DNA of 64,000 bases from Hymenobacter negativus (GTDB lineage: Bacteria; Bacteroidota; Bacteroidia; Cytophagales; Hymenobacteraceae), in NCBI RefSeq assembly GCF_016056375.1, contig NZ_JAEDAE010000003.1, forward strand, positions 62,001-126,000. Reading direction: 5' to 3'. Positions 35,580 to 44,613 of this stretch are shown one piece after another; within the stretch, counting starts at the first letter, position 1; the number at the start of each line of letters is the position of its first letter. Under the pieces are notes generated by a model. That model was not told the origin of the DNA. It ran no database searches and saw only the letters and a program-made list of their open reading frames with translations. Position numbers and translations under genes: made by a program.

Positions 35580-36671
35580 ATGAACGACACCAACAATAAC
35601 CCCGCCGGCTACTCCATCGAAGAAGGCAATGCCGCCTCGCGCAACGCCTACAACTGGTCGAAAAAAACCTTCGCTAACCGCCGTGGCAAGCCCGGCGAGC
35701 CCGCCCAGGACCTCGATGGCGGCTTCTCCAACGAAATTCGCTTCGGGGCCGAGCGCCTCGGTATCAGCTCCGACGGCATCGGGACCAAGATTGAGGTGGC
35801 TGAGCGCCTGAACAAGTACGATTCGCTGGGCTACGACCTCATCGCCATGACGGCCGACGACCTCATCGCCGCCGGTTTCGTGCCCACCAATCTTTCCAAC
35901 ATCATCGACGTGAACCACCTCGACTACGACGTGGTGGACCAACTGATGCGCGGCCTGCACGATGCCGCCAACTTCGCGGGCGTGGCCATCACGGGCGGCG
36001 AAATCGCGGAGCTCGGCAACCGCATCGGCGGCTGGCCGGGGGCCAAAATGAACTTCAACTGGTGCTCCACGGCCATCGGCGTGCTGCACCCCAGCCTGGC
36101 CCAGCCCCTAAGCGGCAAAACTGCCCAGGCTGGCCACGCGGTGGTGGCCCTGCGTTCGCCCTCGTTCCGCTCCAACGGCTACTCGCTGGCTCGTAAAACC
36201 CTCACCCGCCTCTTCGGCGATAACTGGCACGACGCACCCTACGACGGCCCCGACCAGTTTGCTAACTGGGGCGAAGCCATGCTGGAGCCCTCGCTTATCT
36301 ACTCGCCCGGTGTAGCCGCCCTGCTCGATGCCGGCCTGCCGCTGCACGGCGTAGCCCACATCACCGGCGGCGGCGTGGCCGACAACTTCAAGCGCGTGCT
36401 CAAAAACGGCCTCGGCGCGGTGCTGGACAATCTTTTCGAGCCCTTCCCCGCCATGCAACGGCTCTGCGAAATCGGCGGCCTCGACGCCGAAACCGCCTAC
36501 CTCTACTGGAACATGGGCACCGGCATGCTCCTCGTGACGGATGAAGATTCGGCCGAAGCCGTGGTGGCCTCGTTGCGCGCCAGCGGCTACCTGGCCCAGG
36601 TAGCGGGCCACCTCACCGCCGAGCCCGGCGTGACGCTGCGCGTGGGTGCGGGTGAGCTAAGGTATGCATAG
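35580..36671 (+). CDS. purM: Phosphoribosylformylglycinamidine cyclo-ligase (AIR synthase)
   Basis: ATP-dependent closure of FGAM to AIR, the step after PurL/PurQ. 363 residues. Signature elements: RFGAERLGISSDGIGTKIEV (ATP/metal loop), YDLIAMTADDLIAAGF, AITGGEIAELGNRI, SFRSNGYSLARKTLTRLFG, HITGGGVADNFKRVL and WNMGTGMLLVT. All expected for PurM, slightly divergent from the Proteobacterial text. Last recognisable pur gene of the cluster; purE, purK, purB, purH and purA are not in the window. Confidence 0.96.
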   Translation: MNDTNNNPAGYSIEEGNAASRNAYNWSKKTFANRRGKPGEPAQDLDGGFSNEIRFGAERLGISSDGIGTKIEVAERLNKYDSLGYDLIAMTADDLIAAGFVPTNLSNIIDVNHLDYDVVDQLMRGLHDAANFAGVAITGGEIAELGNRIGGWPGAKMNFNWCSTAIGVLHPSLAQPLSGKTAQAGHAVVALRSPSFRSNGYSLARKTLTRLFGDNWHDAPYDGPDQFANWGEAMLEPSLIYSPGVAALLDAGLPLHGVAHITGGGVADNFKRVLKNGLGAVLDNLFEPFPAMQRLCEIGGLDAETAYLYWNMGTGMLLVTDEDSAEAVVASLRASGYLAQVAGHLTAEPGVTLRVGAGELRYA

Positions 36672-36723
36672 CAACCCAGTGGGTTGAGGCGTATAGTCAG
36701 TACTGCAATAACTTCCGTTCTCA

Positions 36724-36930
36724 ATGACGCCTTTTCTGCTCCTGGGTTCATTAGCACCGATTTTCAACACTGTTGGATTCGTGGCTTTGGTGATGGGCGG
36801 GCTACTACTTTTTGCAGCCTACAAGTTGCTGAAGGAATCGAATGCTGCAACAAAGTTTATGGGGGTTATACTGCTCGCAATGGGAGTAATACTTTCGTTG
36901 TTTGCCTGCTTGCTTTTCGTGTCGGGTTGA
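36724..36930 (+). CDS. Small membrane protein (68 residues)
   Basis: Two hydrophobic helices, FNTVGFVALVMGGLLLFAAY and FMGVILLAMGVILSLFACLL, joined by a short KLLKESNAATK loop. AT-richer than the pur genes, like the gene at 35071. ATG 36724 is 52 bp after purM. Composition and helical pattern support a real gene, but no family is recognised. Confidence 0.6.
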   Translation: MTPFLLLGSLAPIFNTVGFVALVMGGLLLFAAYKLLKESNAATKFMGVILLAMGVILSLFACLLFVSG

Positions 36931-37033
36931 CCCAAGAGTATCATCCGGGCGTCTCAGCCGATGGCACGGTGCGAGGTACTGCCTGCCCGGCCTCGGCGTA
37001 GGATAATCGAGGCCACGTCCATTCACGATACAA

Positions 37034-37064
37034 AAAAAGGGCCGCCCAAGTGGGCGGCCCTTTT
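37034..37064. terminator. Bidirectional terminator between the pur cluster and the T9SS gene
   Basis: AAAGGGCCGCCCA pairs with TGGGCGGCCCTTT, with A and T runs on both sides; lies between convergent genes. Confidence 0.93.
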
Positions 37065-37087
37065 CATTCAACTCAATCTGATGCAGG

Positions 37088-40000
37088 CTATTCCAGCACC
37101 ACTTTGCGCGTGTAGGTCTGGCCCGCCACGGTCACCCGCAGGGTGTAGAGGCCGGCGGCCAGGGCGCGGGTGGACAGGGTTTGCTCGGCGACCGGAGTCA
37201 GGGCTTTGGCGCTCACCACCTGGCCCAGGGCGTTGAGCAGCGTGGCCTGGCCGGTGCCGCTCAGCCCGTTCAGGCGCAGAGTGAGCTGGCCGGTGTTGCT
37301 CGGGTTGGGGTACACCAGCAGGGCATCGGTATCTGCCTGGGCCTTGGTGCTGGTCACCAGGCCGGTGCCGCCCAGCGTGAAGGTGCCGGGCGTATCGGAG
37401 GCGGTGAAGCCGCTCACGGCCATGTAGTAGCGCGTGCCCGCCGTGAGGCCGGTTACGCTAACGGCACCCAGGGCCGTGTTGGCCGTATTCGAGCCCCGGC
37501 AGAACACTTCGTTGAACGGCCCGGCCGAGCAGTTGGGGCTGGTGAATACCCGCAGCGCCCCCGCCGAAGTGCCCGTGAAGGTGAGCGTGGTGCTGGTGCC
37601 GGTAGGAGTAAAGGTGAACCACACATCCTTGGGCAGGGCGCCGCCCGCGCAACTCGGCGTGTTGATGCCGTTCTGGACGCTGGTGGTCGCGCCGCTGTTC
37701 GACGACGAAACCGTGGCCGAGCCCAGTGCCAGCGCCCCGCAGGGCTCGTCGTTGGCCGGGGCCGTGAGTGGGGTAGTGAAGCAAACCGGCCCCACCAGCG
37801 CGCTGCTGCCATTGAAGCCACCGCACACCTGCTGCACGTAGAAGCAGTAATTGGTGGCTGCCGTGAGGCCCGTGAGCGTGGTGCTGGTGGCCGTGAGGCC
37901 CGTGATGGTGGTGCCTCCGGCCGGCGGCGTGAAGCCCGTGGGGCCGTAAATCACGGTATAGGTGCTGCCCGTGGTTGTAGAAGCCCAGCTCACGGTAGCG
38001 GTGTTGTTGGTGAGGGTGCCGGCCGTGAGGCCCGTCGGGGCCGGGCAGTTGGGCACCGGCGTGGCGCAGATGGTAAAGTTGCCGAGCGTGCCGGTGGTGC
38101 TGTACTCGTTCACGCGCACGTAGTAGGTGGTGCTGGGCGTGAGGCCGGTCAGGTCGAGGTTGGGGGCGGCCGTGTTGCTGGCCGTGCCCGCGCAGTTGAT
38201 GTAGGTGAGCGGCCCGGCGCAGGCCGTGCCTGAGTAGCCGCGCACCACGCTGGCCGCACCGCCCGTTACCGAGATGCGAACGGCCGTGCTGGTGGGGCCA
38301 GTGGCCGCCGTGGTGAACTTAAACCACACATCGTGCGGCGCGGTAATCGAGCCGCAGCCCGTGCCCTGGCCGCCGGTACCATACACCGTGCTGGCCGTCT
38401 GAGTCGCGCCGAGCGACGTGGTGGAGAGAGCCGTGCAGGTATTGTTCACCGTGAGGGTGGTCGCGCCGCAGGGGTCGTCGTTCACAATCTGAGTCGTGAA
38501 CACGCCCGGCCCGGCCAGGCCGGAATTGGTGGTAGCCGAGCAGTTCTGCGTAACATAAAACTGGTAGGTAGTGCCCGGCACCAGGCCCGTAATGTTGTAG
38601 GGCGGAGCCGTGAGGCCCGTTACCGTGGTGTAGGGGTTGGCCGTAGAGGAGGACTGGGTGGGGTCGAAACCGGTGGGGCCGTAGAGTACGGTGTAAGTGC
38701 CGGTGCCGCCCGTCAGCCAGGAGAGGCTGGCCGTAGTGGTGGTGGTAGTGCCCGTCAGGCTGGCCGGGGTGAGGCAGCCGGTGGCCGATTCGAGGATGAT
38801 GTTATCGAGGCCGATATCGGTCGAGCCATAGTCGGCGCGGGCGCGGAAGCGGATAACCGCCGTGGCCGACGTGCTGCTGATGGGCAGTACCTGCGTGGCA
38901 AACGTGGCGCTGAGCTTGTAGCCATCCAGGCGGCTGAAAGTGGCCCCGCCGTCGTTCGAAAGCTGCACAATCAGCGAGTCGCTGCCCGAGGTATTCACAA
39001 AGTCGAAGCTCAGGCGCTTGGCCCCGGCCGCGCTTAGGTTCACGTACAGGTCCAGCGTGCCGATGGTGCCCGAAGTAGCATACGACGAGTGAAAGCGCGC
39101 CGAATGCAGCCCTTGGCTGCTCACCGGCGAATAAGCCCCGTAAGTGACGCTGGTCCAGGCGGCGGCGGCCCCGTCGTCTTCGCGCCGCCACGAGCCGTTG
39201 CCCGTGGCCGGGCTGTTGCGCCAGCTGGCCGAGGGCGCATCGCGGGTGTTGCACACGTCAATCCAGGTAGTCTCGAAGCTCTGCACCACCGGCAGGGTAG
39301 CGTAGGTGGGCGGCGTGGCCGTCACGGTCACGGCCGTAGAGGTGGCCGTCTGGGTCGTGCTGGTGCAGGTGAGGCGGGCGCGGTACTGCGTGGTCACCGT
39401 TTGGCCGGTGGCCGTGTAGGTGCTGGCCGTGGCCCCGGCAATATCGGTCCACGTCGTGCCACCGTTGGTAGAGGCCTGCCACTGGTAAGTGATGCCGGCA
39501 TCGGCGCTGCTGCCCGTGAGCGACAGAGCCACGGGCGTGGAGGCGCACACGCTGGTTACGCTGGCCACCGCCGTACCTGCCGTGGGAGCCGCGGTGCACA
39601 AGGCATTGGTGCTAATGGCCATCACGTTGAGCACCCCGGTGGTCGACGTTTTGGCGAAGCCGATGCTCTGGATTTGCTTGGTGTAGTTGCCGGCGGCCAG
39701 CGCCAGCCGGATTTGGTAGAGGCGCGGGTCGGTGGTGCTGTTTTCGATGGTGTTGTTGTCGTAGTTCACCCGGCTGATGCCCTGAATGGCAAACCCGCTG
39801 CCCGCAAACCAATCGGCCACGGTTTGCCCGGCAAATACCTGCGTGGTCTGGTCCGTGAAAGTCACCGTCACGGTCACCGTACTCGCCCCATTGCCCGAGG
39901 AAGCGAGGAAGTAGATTTCGCCGGCCGACTGCGGCGTGGCCAGCGTGAGCGTGCCCGAGCCCGTAGCGGCAATGCGCAACGAGTTGTTGGCCGAGTAGGA

Positions 40001-40309
40001 CGCTAGCTGAAACGACAGCCCGGAAGTAGCCACGCTATTGATAAGCCCCGTGGCGGGCAACGACGAGGTGGGCGTGGCCCCCGTCGGGCTCACAAAATTG
40101 GGCGCTACGAAGGCGAAGCGCGAATTCACCGCCCCGCCGTCCATGTCCGACGTGGTCGACGACATCACCGTGCCCGTGCCATTGGCCACAACATCGGCCG
40201 TGAAGCCGGTGACGGTGACCGGCGTGAACCCGGCCTGGGCCTGGTAACTCATTCCTACCCCCAGCGCACACAGCAGGGGCCTAAACAAACGCGTAAAACT
40301 TCTTTTCAT
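37088..40309 (-). CDS. Large T9SS-secreted multidomain protein (Fn3 and PPC-like repeats)
   Basis: 1073 residues from ATG 40309, which opens a signal peptide (MKRSFTRLFRPLLCALGVGM...QA); an upstream frame to 40432 is not used. Order: N-terminal beta domain (about 25-230); Ig/PKD-like TYQWQASTNGGTTWTDIAGA (about 280-340); MAM/jelly-roll-like domain with LHSARFHSSYATSGTIGTL; two fibronectin type III modules (SWLTGGTGTYTVLYGPTGFD; SWASTTTGSTYTVIYGPTGF) alternating with two pre-peptidase-like modules (PHDVWFKFTTA; PKDVWFTFTPTG); and the type A sorting domain (LLVYPNPSNTGQLTLRLNG ... GLYTLRVTVAG). No catalytic domain is seen; adhesin or carbohydrate-binding role is likely. Low-complexity Thr/Ala repeats. 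Confidence 0.9.
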   Translation of the reverse strand: MKRSFTRLFRPLLCALGVGMSYQAQAGFTPVTVTGFTADVVANGTGTVMSSTTSDMDGGAVNSRFAFVAPNFVSPTGATPTSSLPATGLINSVATSGLSFQLASYSANNSLRIAATGSGTLTLATPQSAGEIYFLASSGNGASTVTVTVTFTDQTTQVFAGQTVADWFAGSGFAIQGISRVNYDNNTIENSTTDPRLYQIRLALAAGNYTKQIQSIGFAKTSTTGVLNVMAISTNALCTAAPTAGTAVASVTSVCASTPVALSLTGSSADAGITYQWQASTNGGTTWTDIAGATASTYTATGQTVTTQYRARLTCTSTTQTATSTAVTVTATPPTYATLPVVQSFETTWIDVCNTRDAPSASWRNSPATGNGSWRREDDGAAAAWTSVTYGAYSPVSSQGLHSARFHSSYATSGTIGTLDLYVNLSAAGAKRLSFDFVNTSGSDSLIVQLSNDGGATFSRLDGYKLSATFATQVLPISSTSATAVIRFRARADYGSTDIGLDNIILESATGCLTPASLTGTTTTTTASLSWLTGGTGTYTVLYGPTGFDPTQSSSTANPYTTVTGLTAPPYNITGLVPGTTYQFYVTQNCSATTNSGLAGPGVFTTQIVNDDPCGATTLTVNNTCTALSTTSLGATQTASTVYGTGGQGTGCGSITAPHDVWFKFTTAATGPTSTAVRISVTGGAASVVRGYSGTACAGPLTYINCAGTASNTAAPNLDLTGLTPSTTYYVRVNEYSTTGTLGNFTICATPVPNCPAPTGLTAGTLTNNTATVSWASTTTGSTYTVIYGPTGFTPPAGGTTITGLTATSTTLTGLTAATNYCFYVQQVCGGFNGSSALVGPVCFTTPLTAPANDEPCGALALGSATVSSSNSGATTSVQNGINTPSCAGGALPKDVWFTFTPTGTSTTLTFTGTSAGALRVFTSPNCSAGPFNEVFCRGSNTANTALGAVSVTGLTAGTRYYMAVSGFTASDTPGTFTLGGTGLVTSTKAQADTDALLVYPNPSNTGQLTLRLNGLSGTGQATLLNALGQVVSAKALTPVAEQTLSTRALAAGLYTLRVTVAGQTYTRKVVLE

Positions 40310-40505
40310 GTGAAAGAGGAATTGGGTGAAGTGAAGGATGAAGAGCGGGGGTGGGAATATTGGTAAGAACGAACCGGCTGTTGGGCGCACAAGGCGGCGC
40401 GTAAATCTATTGCCTAAGTGGCTGCATACCATAGCCTATGGCAGAAAATAATTTTTCGCGCATTCCAAATGAATTGAGGAATGACCCGAGCTCATGTAGA
40501 AGCAC

Positions 40506-40542
40506 AAAGCCCCGGCGTTCTGCATCAGAACACCGGGGCTTT
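40506..40542 (-). terminator. Intrinsic terminator after pncB
   Basis: AAAGCCCCGG(C)GTTCTG pairs with CAGAACACCGGGGCTTT; 31 bp beyond the pncB stop. Confidence 0.9.
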
Positions 40543-40572
40543 AGGTGCAATGGCGGGGCTTAGCCCGAAGGC

Positions 40573-42063
40573 CTACGCCGGGCGTACCGGACGCTTCTCC
40601 AGAATCAGGCGGGTGCGGTATTCGTAAAGGCCCATTTCCAGGCCCACGGGGAAGGTGTGGGGGTTGAGGAAGCGGCGCACGCTGGGGTCCAGGGCCTGCA
40701 CCTCGCGCTGGGCAAGGGCGCGACTTTCGGCCAGGGTGGGCAGGTCGAGCACGCGCTGGCCGCGCCGGAACACCGGCTCCAGCAGCTCGCGGTACTGCGT
40801 TTCGGGCCGGATGGGCAGGCGGCGGGTGCTGTCGGCCGGGTCAATCAGGATGAGGTGAATGGGCAGGTCCTCGGCCGTATTATAGAGCATATCGGCGCGG
40901 GCCTTGCCGTGCTCATTCAGAAAGCGGCGCACCTGCAAGATGCCCGGAATGCTGGTTTTGGCCACCTGCTCCGAGAGCTTGATGGTGAAGTCCCAGCCCG
41001 AATCATCGGCCTTGCGCAAGGCCGCCAGCTTGTACACGCCCCCCAGCGCCGCCTGGTTGTAAGCCGTCACCAGCTGCGTGCCCACGCCCCAAGTGTCGAT
41101 GCGCGCGCCCTGCTGCTTCAGGCTGGTGATGAGGTTTTCCTCCAGGTCGTTGCTGGCTACGATGCGCGTTTCCGTAAAGCCAGCCTCGTCCAGCACGGCC
41201 CGCGCTTCGCGACTGAGGTAGGCCAAATCGCCCGAATCGAGCCGGATGCCGGCCAGCTCGTGTCCCTTGGCGCGCATGTCGCGAGCCACATGAATGGCCT
41301 GCCGCACGCCCTCCAGCGTGTCATACGTATCCACCAGAAACACCGAGTCGTCGGGAAATGCCTGCGCGTAGGCCGAGAAGGCCTGCACTTCGCTCTCGAA
41401 GGCCATTACCCAGCTGTGGGCGTGGGTGCCGCGCACCGGAATGCCGTAGCGCTGCCCGGCCAGCACGTTGCTGGTGGCATCGCCGCCGCCCAGGTAGGCC
41501 GCCCGGCTGGCCCCCAGGCCACCATCGAAGCCCTGGGCGCGGCGCAGGCCAAACTCCAGAATCTGGTCGGTGGGGCCGGCGGCTTCGCGGATGCGGGCCG
41601 CTTTGGTGGCCACCAGCGTCTGGAAATTGATGAGCGTGAGCAAGGCCGTTTCCAGTAGCTGGGCTTGCAGCAGCGGCCCGCGCACCCGCATAATGGGCTC
41701 GTTGCCGAACACCACCGTGCCCTCGGGCATGGCATCGATATCGCAGGTGAATTTCATTTCGCGCAGGTAGCGCAGAAATTCGGGCGGAAACATTGCGCCG
41801 CCCTTGCTGCCGCGCAGGCTGCCGAGGTAGGCCAGGTCATCGTCCGAAAATTGCAGGTTCTCCACCCAGTCCACCGCCAGGGCCAGCCCGGCCGCTACCG
41901 CGTAGCCTCCCTGAAACGGAGCTTTGCGGAAATAGAGGTGAAACACCGCCTCGCGGTCCTGCAAGCCCTGCTGCCAGTAGCCATAGGCCATTGTGAGCTG
42001 GTATAAGTCGGTGACGAGGGCGAGCGAGGGCGCGTAGAGGCCGGAGAGGGGAGCAGCATTCAT
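40573..42063 (-). CDS. pncB: Nicotinate phosphoribosyltransferase
   Basis: Converts nicotinate and PRPP to nicotinate mononucleotide in NAD salvage. 496 residues from ATG 42063; the frame is open to 42291 but the family starts near LALVTDLYQLTMAYGYW. Motifs: FRKAPFQGGYAVAAGL, GNEPIMRVRGPLLQAQL, EFGLRRAQGFDGGLGASRAA (substrate arginines), GTHAHSWVMAF (autophosphorylated His segment), GIRLDSGDLAYLSREAR and ASNDLEENLI, GVGTQLVTAYNQAALGGVYKL. Complete. Monocistronic between a terminator and a divergent gene. Confidence 0.96.
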   Translation of the reverse strand: MNAAPLSGLYAPSLALVTDLYQLTMAYGYWQQGLQDREAVFHLYFRKAPFQGGYAVAAGLALAVDWVENLQFSDDDLAYLGSLRGSKGGAMFPPEFLRYLREMKFTCDIDAMPEGTVVFGNEPIMRVRGPLLQAQLLETALLTLINFQTLVATKAARIREAAGPTDQILEFGLRRAQGFDGGLGASRAAYLGGGDATSNVLAGQRYGIPVRGTHAHSWVMAFESEVQAFSAYAQAFPDDSVFLVDTYDTLEGVRQAIHVARDMRAKGHELAGIRLDSGDLAYLSREARAVLDEAGFTETRIVASNDLEENLITSLKQQGARIDTWGVGTQLVTAYNQAALGGVYKLAALRKADDSGWDFTIKLSEQVAKTSIPGILQVRRFLNEHGKARADMLYNTAEDLPIHLILIDPADSTRRLPIRPETQYRELLEPVFRRGQRVLDLPTLAESRALAQREVQALDPSVRRFLNPHTFPVGLEMGLYEYRTRLILEKRPVRPA

Positions 42064-42171
42064 AGAACGAATTAACAGCGAAACGACGCATTCGCTTACG
42101 GCGCGGCGGCTATTCTGGCCGGGGCAGCCGCTGCGCTGGCATCGGCGGGGCCGTACTACCTTGGCAGCCAA

Positions 42172-42888
42172 ATGAGTGAAAAGAACATAAAAAGCCCGCG
42201 CCCAAGTGTGTGGGCGCGGGCAATGGACGTGCGCTGGCGGCTGGCGCTGGCGATAATAGTTGGTGTGGCGGCCGCGCTGCTGGCCCCGCACCTGCTGGGC
42301 ACGCTGGCCCGCGTGGTGGTGGGCTGGGTAGGCTTCGCCACCACCGACCTGGCGCTCATAATCCTGGGCATGTGGCAGGCCGACACCGACGACATCCGCC
42401 GCGTGGCCGCCTCCGAAGACCTGCCCCGCACCCAGGCTTTCGTGCTGGTGGTGGGCGCGGCCATGGCTAGCTTGGGCGCCGTGGTGGGTCTCATGGGCTC
42501 CCTCAAAGGCCTTTCAAAAGACCTGCGCGAAGTACACGTAATCCTAAGCGTGGCCGCCGTGGTACTGGCCTGGACGCTGGTGCACCTCGTCTTCACCCTC
42601 CGCTATGCCCACAGCTACTACGATGCCGACGAAGACACCGGCCTGGACACCGGCGGCCTCGTATTCCCCGACGACCAGGGCCAGGACAAGGCCCCCAAGC
42701 TCACGCCCAACTACGTGGACTTCGCCTACTTTTCCTTCATCATCGGCATGACGGCCCAAACCGCCGACATCGGCATCGGCAACCGCGGCTTGCGCGCCGC
42801 GGCGCTGCTGCACGGCCTCATCGCCTTCATCTTCAACACCGTCATTGTGGCCCTTACCATCGGCACCATCGGCGGCATGCTTAATTAA
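42172..42888 (+). CDS. DUF1345 family integral membrane protein
   Basis: 238 residues if the ATG at 42172 is used; a second in-frame ATG at 42223 (MDVRWRLALAIIV) is also possible. Five hydrophobic segments: LALAIIVGVAAALLAPHLLG, TTDLALIILGMW, AAMASLGAVVGLMG, ILSVAAVVLAWTLVHLVF, GLIAFIFNTVIVALTIGTI. YVDFAYFSFIIGMTAQTADI near residue 180 is the DUF1345 hallmark, as is LRYAHSYYDADE. Function unknown. Codons 8-17 contain a hairpin that looks like a terminator on the other strand, which argues for the later start. Divergent from pncB. Confidence 0.85.
   Translation: MSEKNIKSPRPSVWARAMDVRWRLALAIIVGVAAALLAPHLLGTLARVVVGWVGFATTDLALIILGMWQADTDDIRRVAASEDLPRTQAFVLVVGAAMASLGAVVGLMGSLKGLSKDLREVHVILSVAAVVLAWTLVHLVFTLRYAHSYYDADEDTGLDTGGLVFPDDQGQDKAPKLTPNYVDFAYFSFIIGMTAQTADIGIGNRGLRAAALLHGLIAFIFNTVIVALTIGTIGGMLN
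42187..42221 (-). terminator. Terminator-like hairpin inside the 5' end of the DUF1345 gene
   Basis: GCCCGCGCCCA pairs perfectly with TGGGCGCGGGC. On the minus strand the stem is followed by TTTTTATGTTCTTTT. No gene on the minus strand needs it directly; it could stop antisense transcription before pncB. Confidence 0.5.
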
Positions 42889-42889
42889 G

Positions 42890-42970
42890 TTAGGAGTTAA
42901 GAGTTAACGGTTGTCGTTCCGGTAACTCTTAACCTTTAACTCTTAACTCTTAACTCTTAACTCTTAACTC
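42890..42970. repeat. Family-D palindrome of TAACTCT heptamers
   Basis: GGAGTTAAGAGTTAACGG faces a run of TAACTCT repeats (42927-42968). Very similar to 52343-52440. Lies between the convergent stops of the DUF1345 and response regulator genes. Confidence 0.85.
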
Positions 42971-43625
42971 AGGAAATGAGCCCCCGGCTCACGGCTAGCT
43001 TGATGAGGGCGGCGGTGTTCTTGGCCTGCGTTTTGGCGATGATGTTCTGGCGGTGGGTTTCGATGGTGCGCTTGCTGGTGAAGAGCTTGTCGGCGATTTC
43101 GCCGTTGGTCAGGCCTTCGGCAATGAGCTTGAGCACTTCCAGCTCGCGGGCTGTGAGGTCGGCTCCGGAGTGGCCGTCAGCGGCCGAGTCTTCGGCGCCG
43201 GCGCGCTGGGCCACGGCCTTATAAAGCATGTTCAAGCCAATTTCGGTGCACAAAAACGGGTTGCCGGCCGACACCGTGCGGATGGCGTGGGTGATTTCGC
43301 TGATGGCCGCGTTTTTGAGCACGTAGCCCAGCGCGCCGGCTTCCAGCATGCGGGCCACGTAGTTTTCGTGGTCGAGCATGGTGAGCACCAGCACCCGCAC
43401 GTCGGGAAAGCGCTGGCGCAGCTCCGGCACGGTGGCAAAGCCGTCGAGCACGGGCATCTGCACGTCCATCAGCACCACATCTACGGGCGTGGTTTCGAGC
43501 AGGGCCAGCACCTCGGCCCCATTGCTGGCCTCGCCCACCACATCGAGGTCGGGTTCGGCAGAGAGGAGGGCGCGAATGCCATCACGCAGGATGGTGTGGT
43601 CATCGGCAAGAAGAAGTCTGGTCAT
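42969..43625 (-). CDS. LuxR/NarL-type response regulator
   Basis: 218 residues from ATG 43625; the upstream extension to 43664 lacks family similarity. Receiver: LLLADDHTILRDGIRALL (acidic pair), phospho-Asp in VVLMDVQMPVLDG, Thr in VLVLTMLDHENY, Lys in GYVLKNA; all canonical. C-terminal GerE helix-turn-helix: LTARELEVLKLIAEGLTNGEIA, FTSKRTIETHRQNIIAKTQ. No histidine kinase is adjacent, so it is an orphan regulator here. The gene at 43891 on the opposite strand is a paralogue, sharing FTSKRT(I/V)ETHRQNI and TAALIK. Confidence 0.93.
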   Translation of the reverse strand: MTRLLLADDHTILRDGIRALLSAEPDLDVVGEASNGAEVLALLETTPVDVVLMDVQMPVLDGFATVPELRQRFPDVRVLVLTMLDHENYVARMLEAGALGYVLKNAAISEITHAIRTVSAGNPFLCTEIGLNMLYKAVAQRAGAEDSAADGHSGADLTARELEVLKLIAEGLTNGEIADKLFTSKRTIETHRQNIIAKTQAKNTAALIKLAVSRGLIS

Positions 43626-43890
43626 AGCAGCAGGAGAGTTGGGAGTAAGCAGAACGAACCCCACGCGACAAAGTTGGGCGCTTTCTATTGTACGTAATGT
43701 GGCGCTACGTATTTCTACTAAATCGTCAGGACTAATCGCGGATTTTGAAGGGATTTATACTGTTTTTAGTGCGCCAATTATAGTTGAGCTTAGCAAAAAC
43801 GGTAGTTTCGGGTTGTTTATTCTCATTTTGCTAATTAGTATCTTGAGGATTTAATATATTTCAGCAGCCGGCTCGACCTTTTTTTCGTTC

Positions 43891-44541
43891 ATGATTCGTT
43901 TGCTTCTTACCGATGGCGATACCCTCACCCGCGAAACACTGCGCATTGGCTTGGGAGCTGCCGTAGGCCTGGAAATAGTGGGCGAAGCCGCTACCGGCGA
44001 GGAACTGCTGGCCCAGCTGCCTACCCTGAACCCCACAACCGTGCTGTTCGACCTGAGCCTGCCCGGCCCCGATGCCTTTGCGGTGCTGGCGGCCCTGCGG
44101 GAACAGTACCCCCAACTGCGCATCCTGGCCCGGGGCGAGCTCACCAATGAGCACTACGTGGCCCGGGCCTTCGACTTGGGGGCCAACGGCTACATCCTCA
44201 AAAATTCGCTGCTGTCGGAACTGTTGCACAGCCTGGGCACGGTAGCCGCCGGCCGGCCTTTCCTATGCTCGGCCCTCGGCCTGGCCTTGCTGAGCCGGCT
44301 CTACCTAGCTAAGCCCGTGGACGGCACCGCCGCCCGCCTGAGCATGGGCCTGAGCAAGCGCGAAATGGAGGTGCTGAGCCTGGTGGCCGAAGGCCTCACG
44401 AACGCCGAAATCGCCCTGCGCCTGTTTACCAGCAAGCGCACCGTCGAAACCCACCGCCAGAACATCATGGAGAAAACCCAGACCCGTAACACGGCTGCCC
44501 TTATCAAGATGGCCGCGCGCCAAGGCCTGCTGCCGGAGTAG
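43891..44541 (+). CDS. LuxR/NarL-type response regulator with atypical receiver
   Basis: 216 residues, starting [20 protein letters not shown]. The phospho-acceptor is present in [14 protein letters not shown] and the Lys in NGYILKNS. However, the acidic pair reads TDGD rather than DD, and the conserved Thr/Ser of strand 4 is lost ([13 protein letters not shown] versus LVLTMLDHENY in the paralogue). Phosphorylation switching may therefore be impaired or changed. The DNA-binding domain ([40 protein letters not shown]) is intact. It diverges from its paralogue across a 265-bp AT-rich gap with no recognisable promoter match. Confidence 0.9.
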   Translation: MIRLLLTDGDTLTRETLRIGLGAAVGLEIVGEAATGEELLAQLPTLNPTTVLFDLSLPGPDAFAVLAALREQYPQLRILARGELTNEHYVARAFDLGANGYILKNSLLSELLHSLGTVAAGRPFLCSALGLALLSRLYLAKPVDGTAARLSMGLSKREMEVLSLVAEGLTNAEIALRLFTSKRTVETHRQNIMEKTQTRNTAALIKMAARQGLLPE

Positions 44542-44613
44542 CGAGTGACTGAGCGAGGGAGTGACTGAGTGCTTTTCAACCCTCGCTCAGTCACTCCCTC
44601 ACTCAGTTACTCG
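44542..44613. repeat. Palindrome of GAGTGACTGAG repeats
   Basis: Arms 44542-44569 and 44586-44613 (28 bp, two mismatches). It begins at the base after the response regulator stop and runs into the last codons of the convergent phosphatase gene (stop at 44599). Confidence 0.88.

Noticed and set aside
42925..42968. Short direct repeats resembling a CRISPR or VNTR
   Set aside because: Heptamer units with no spacers; explained as one arm of a family-D palindrome.
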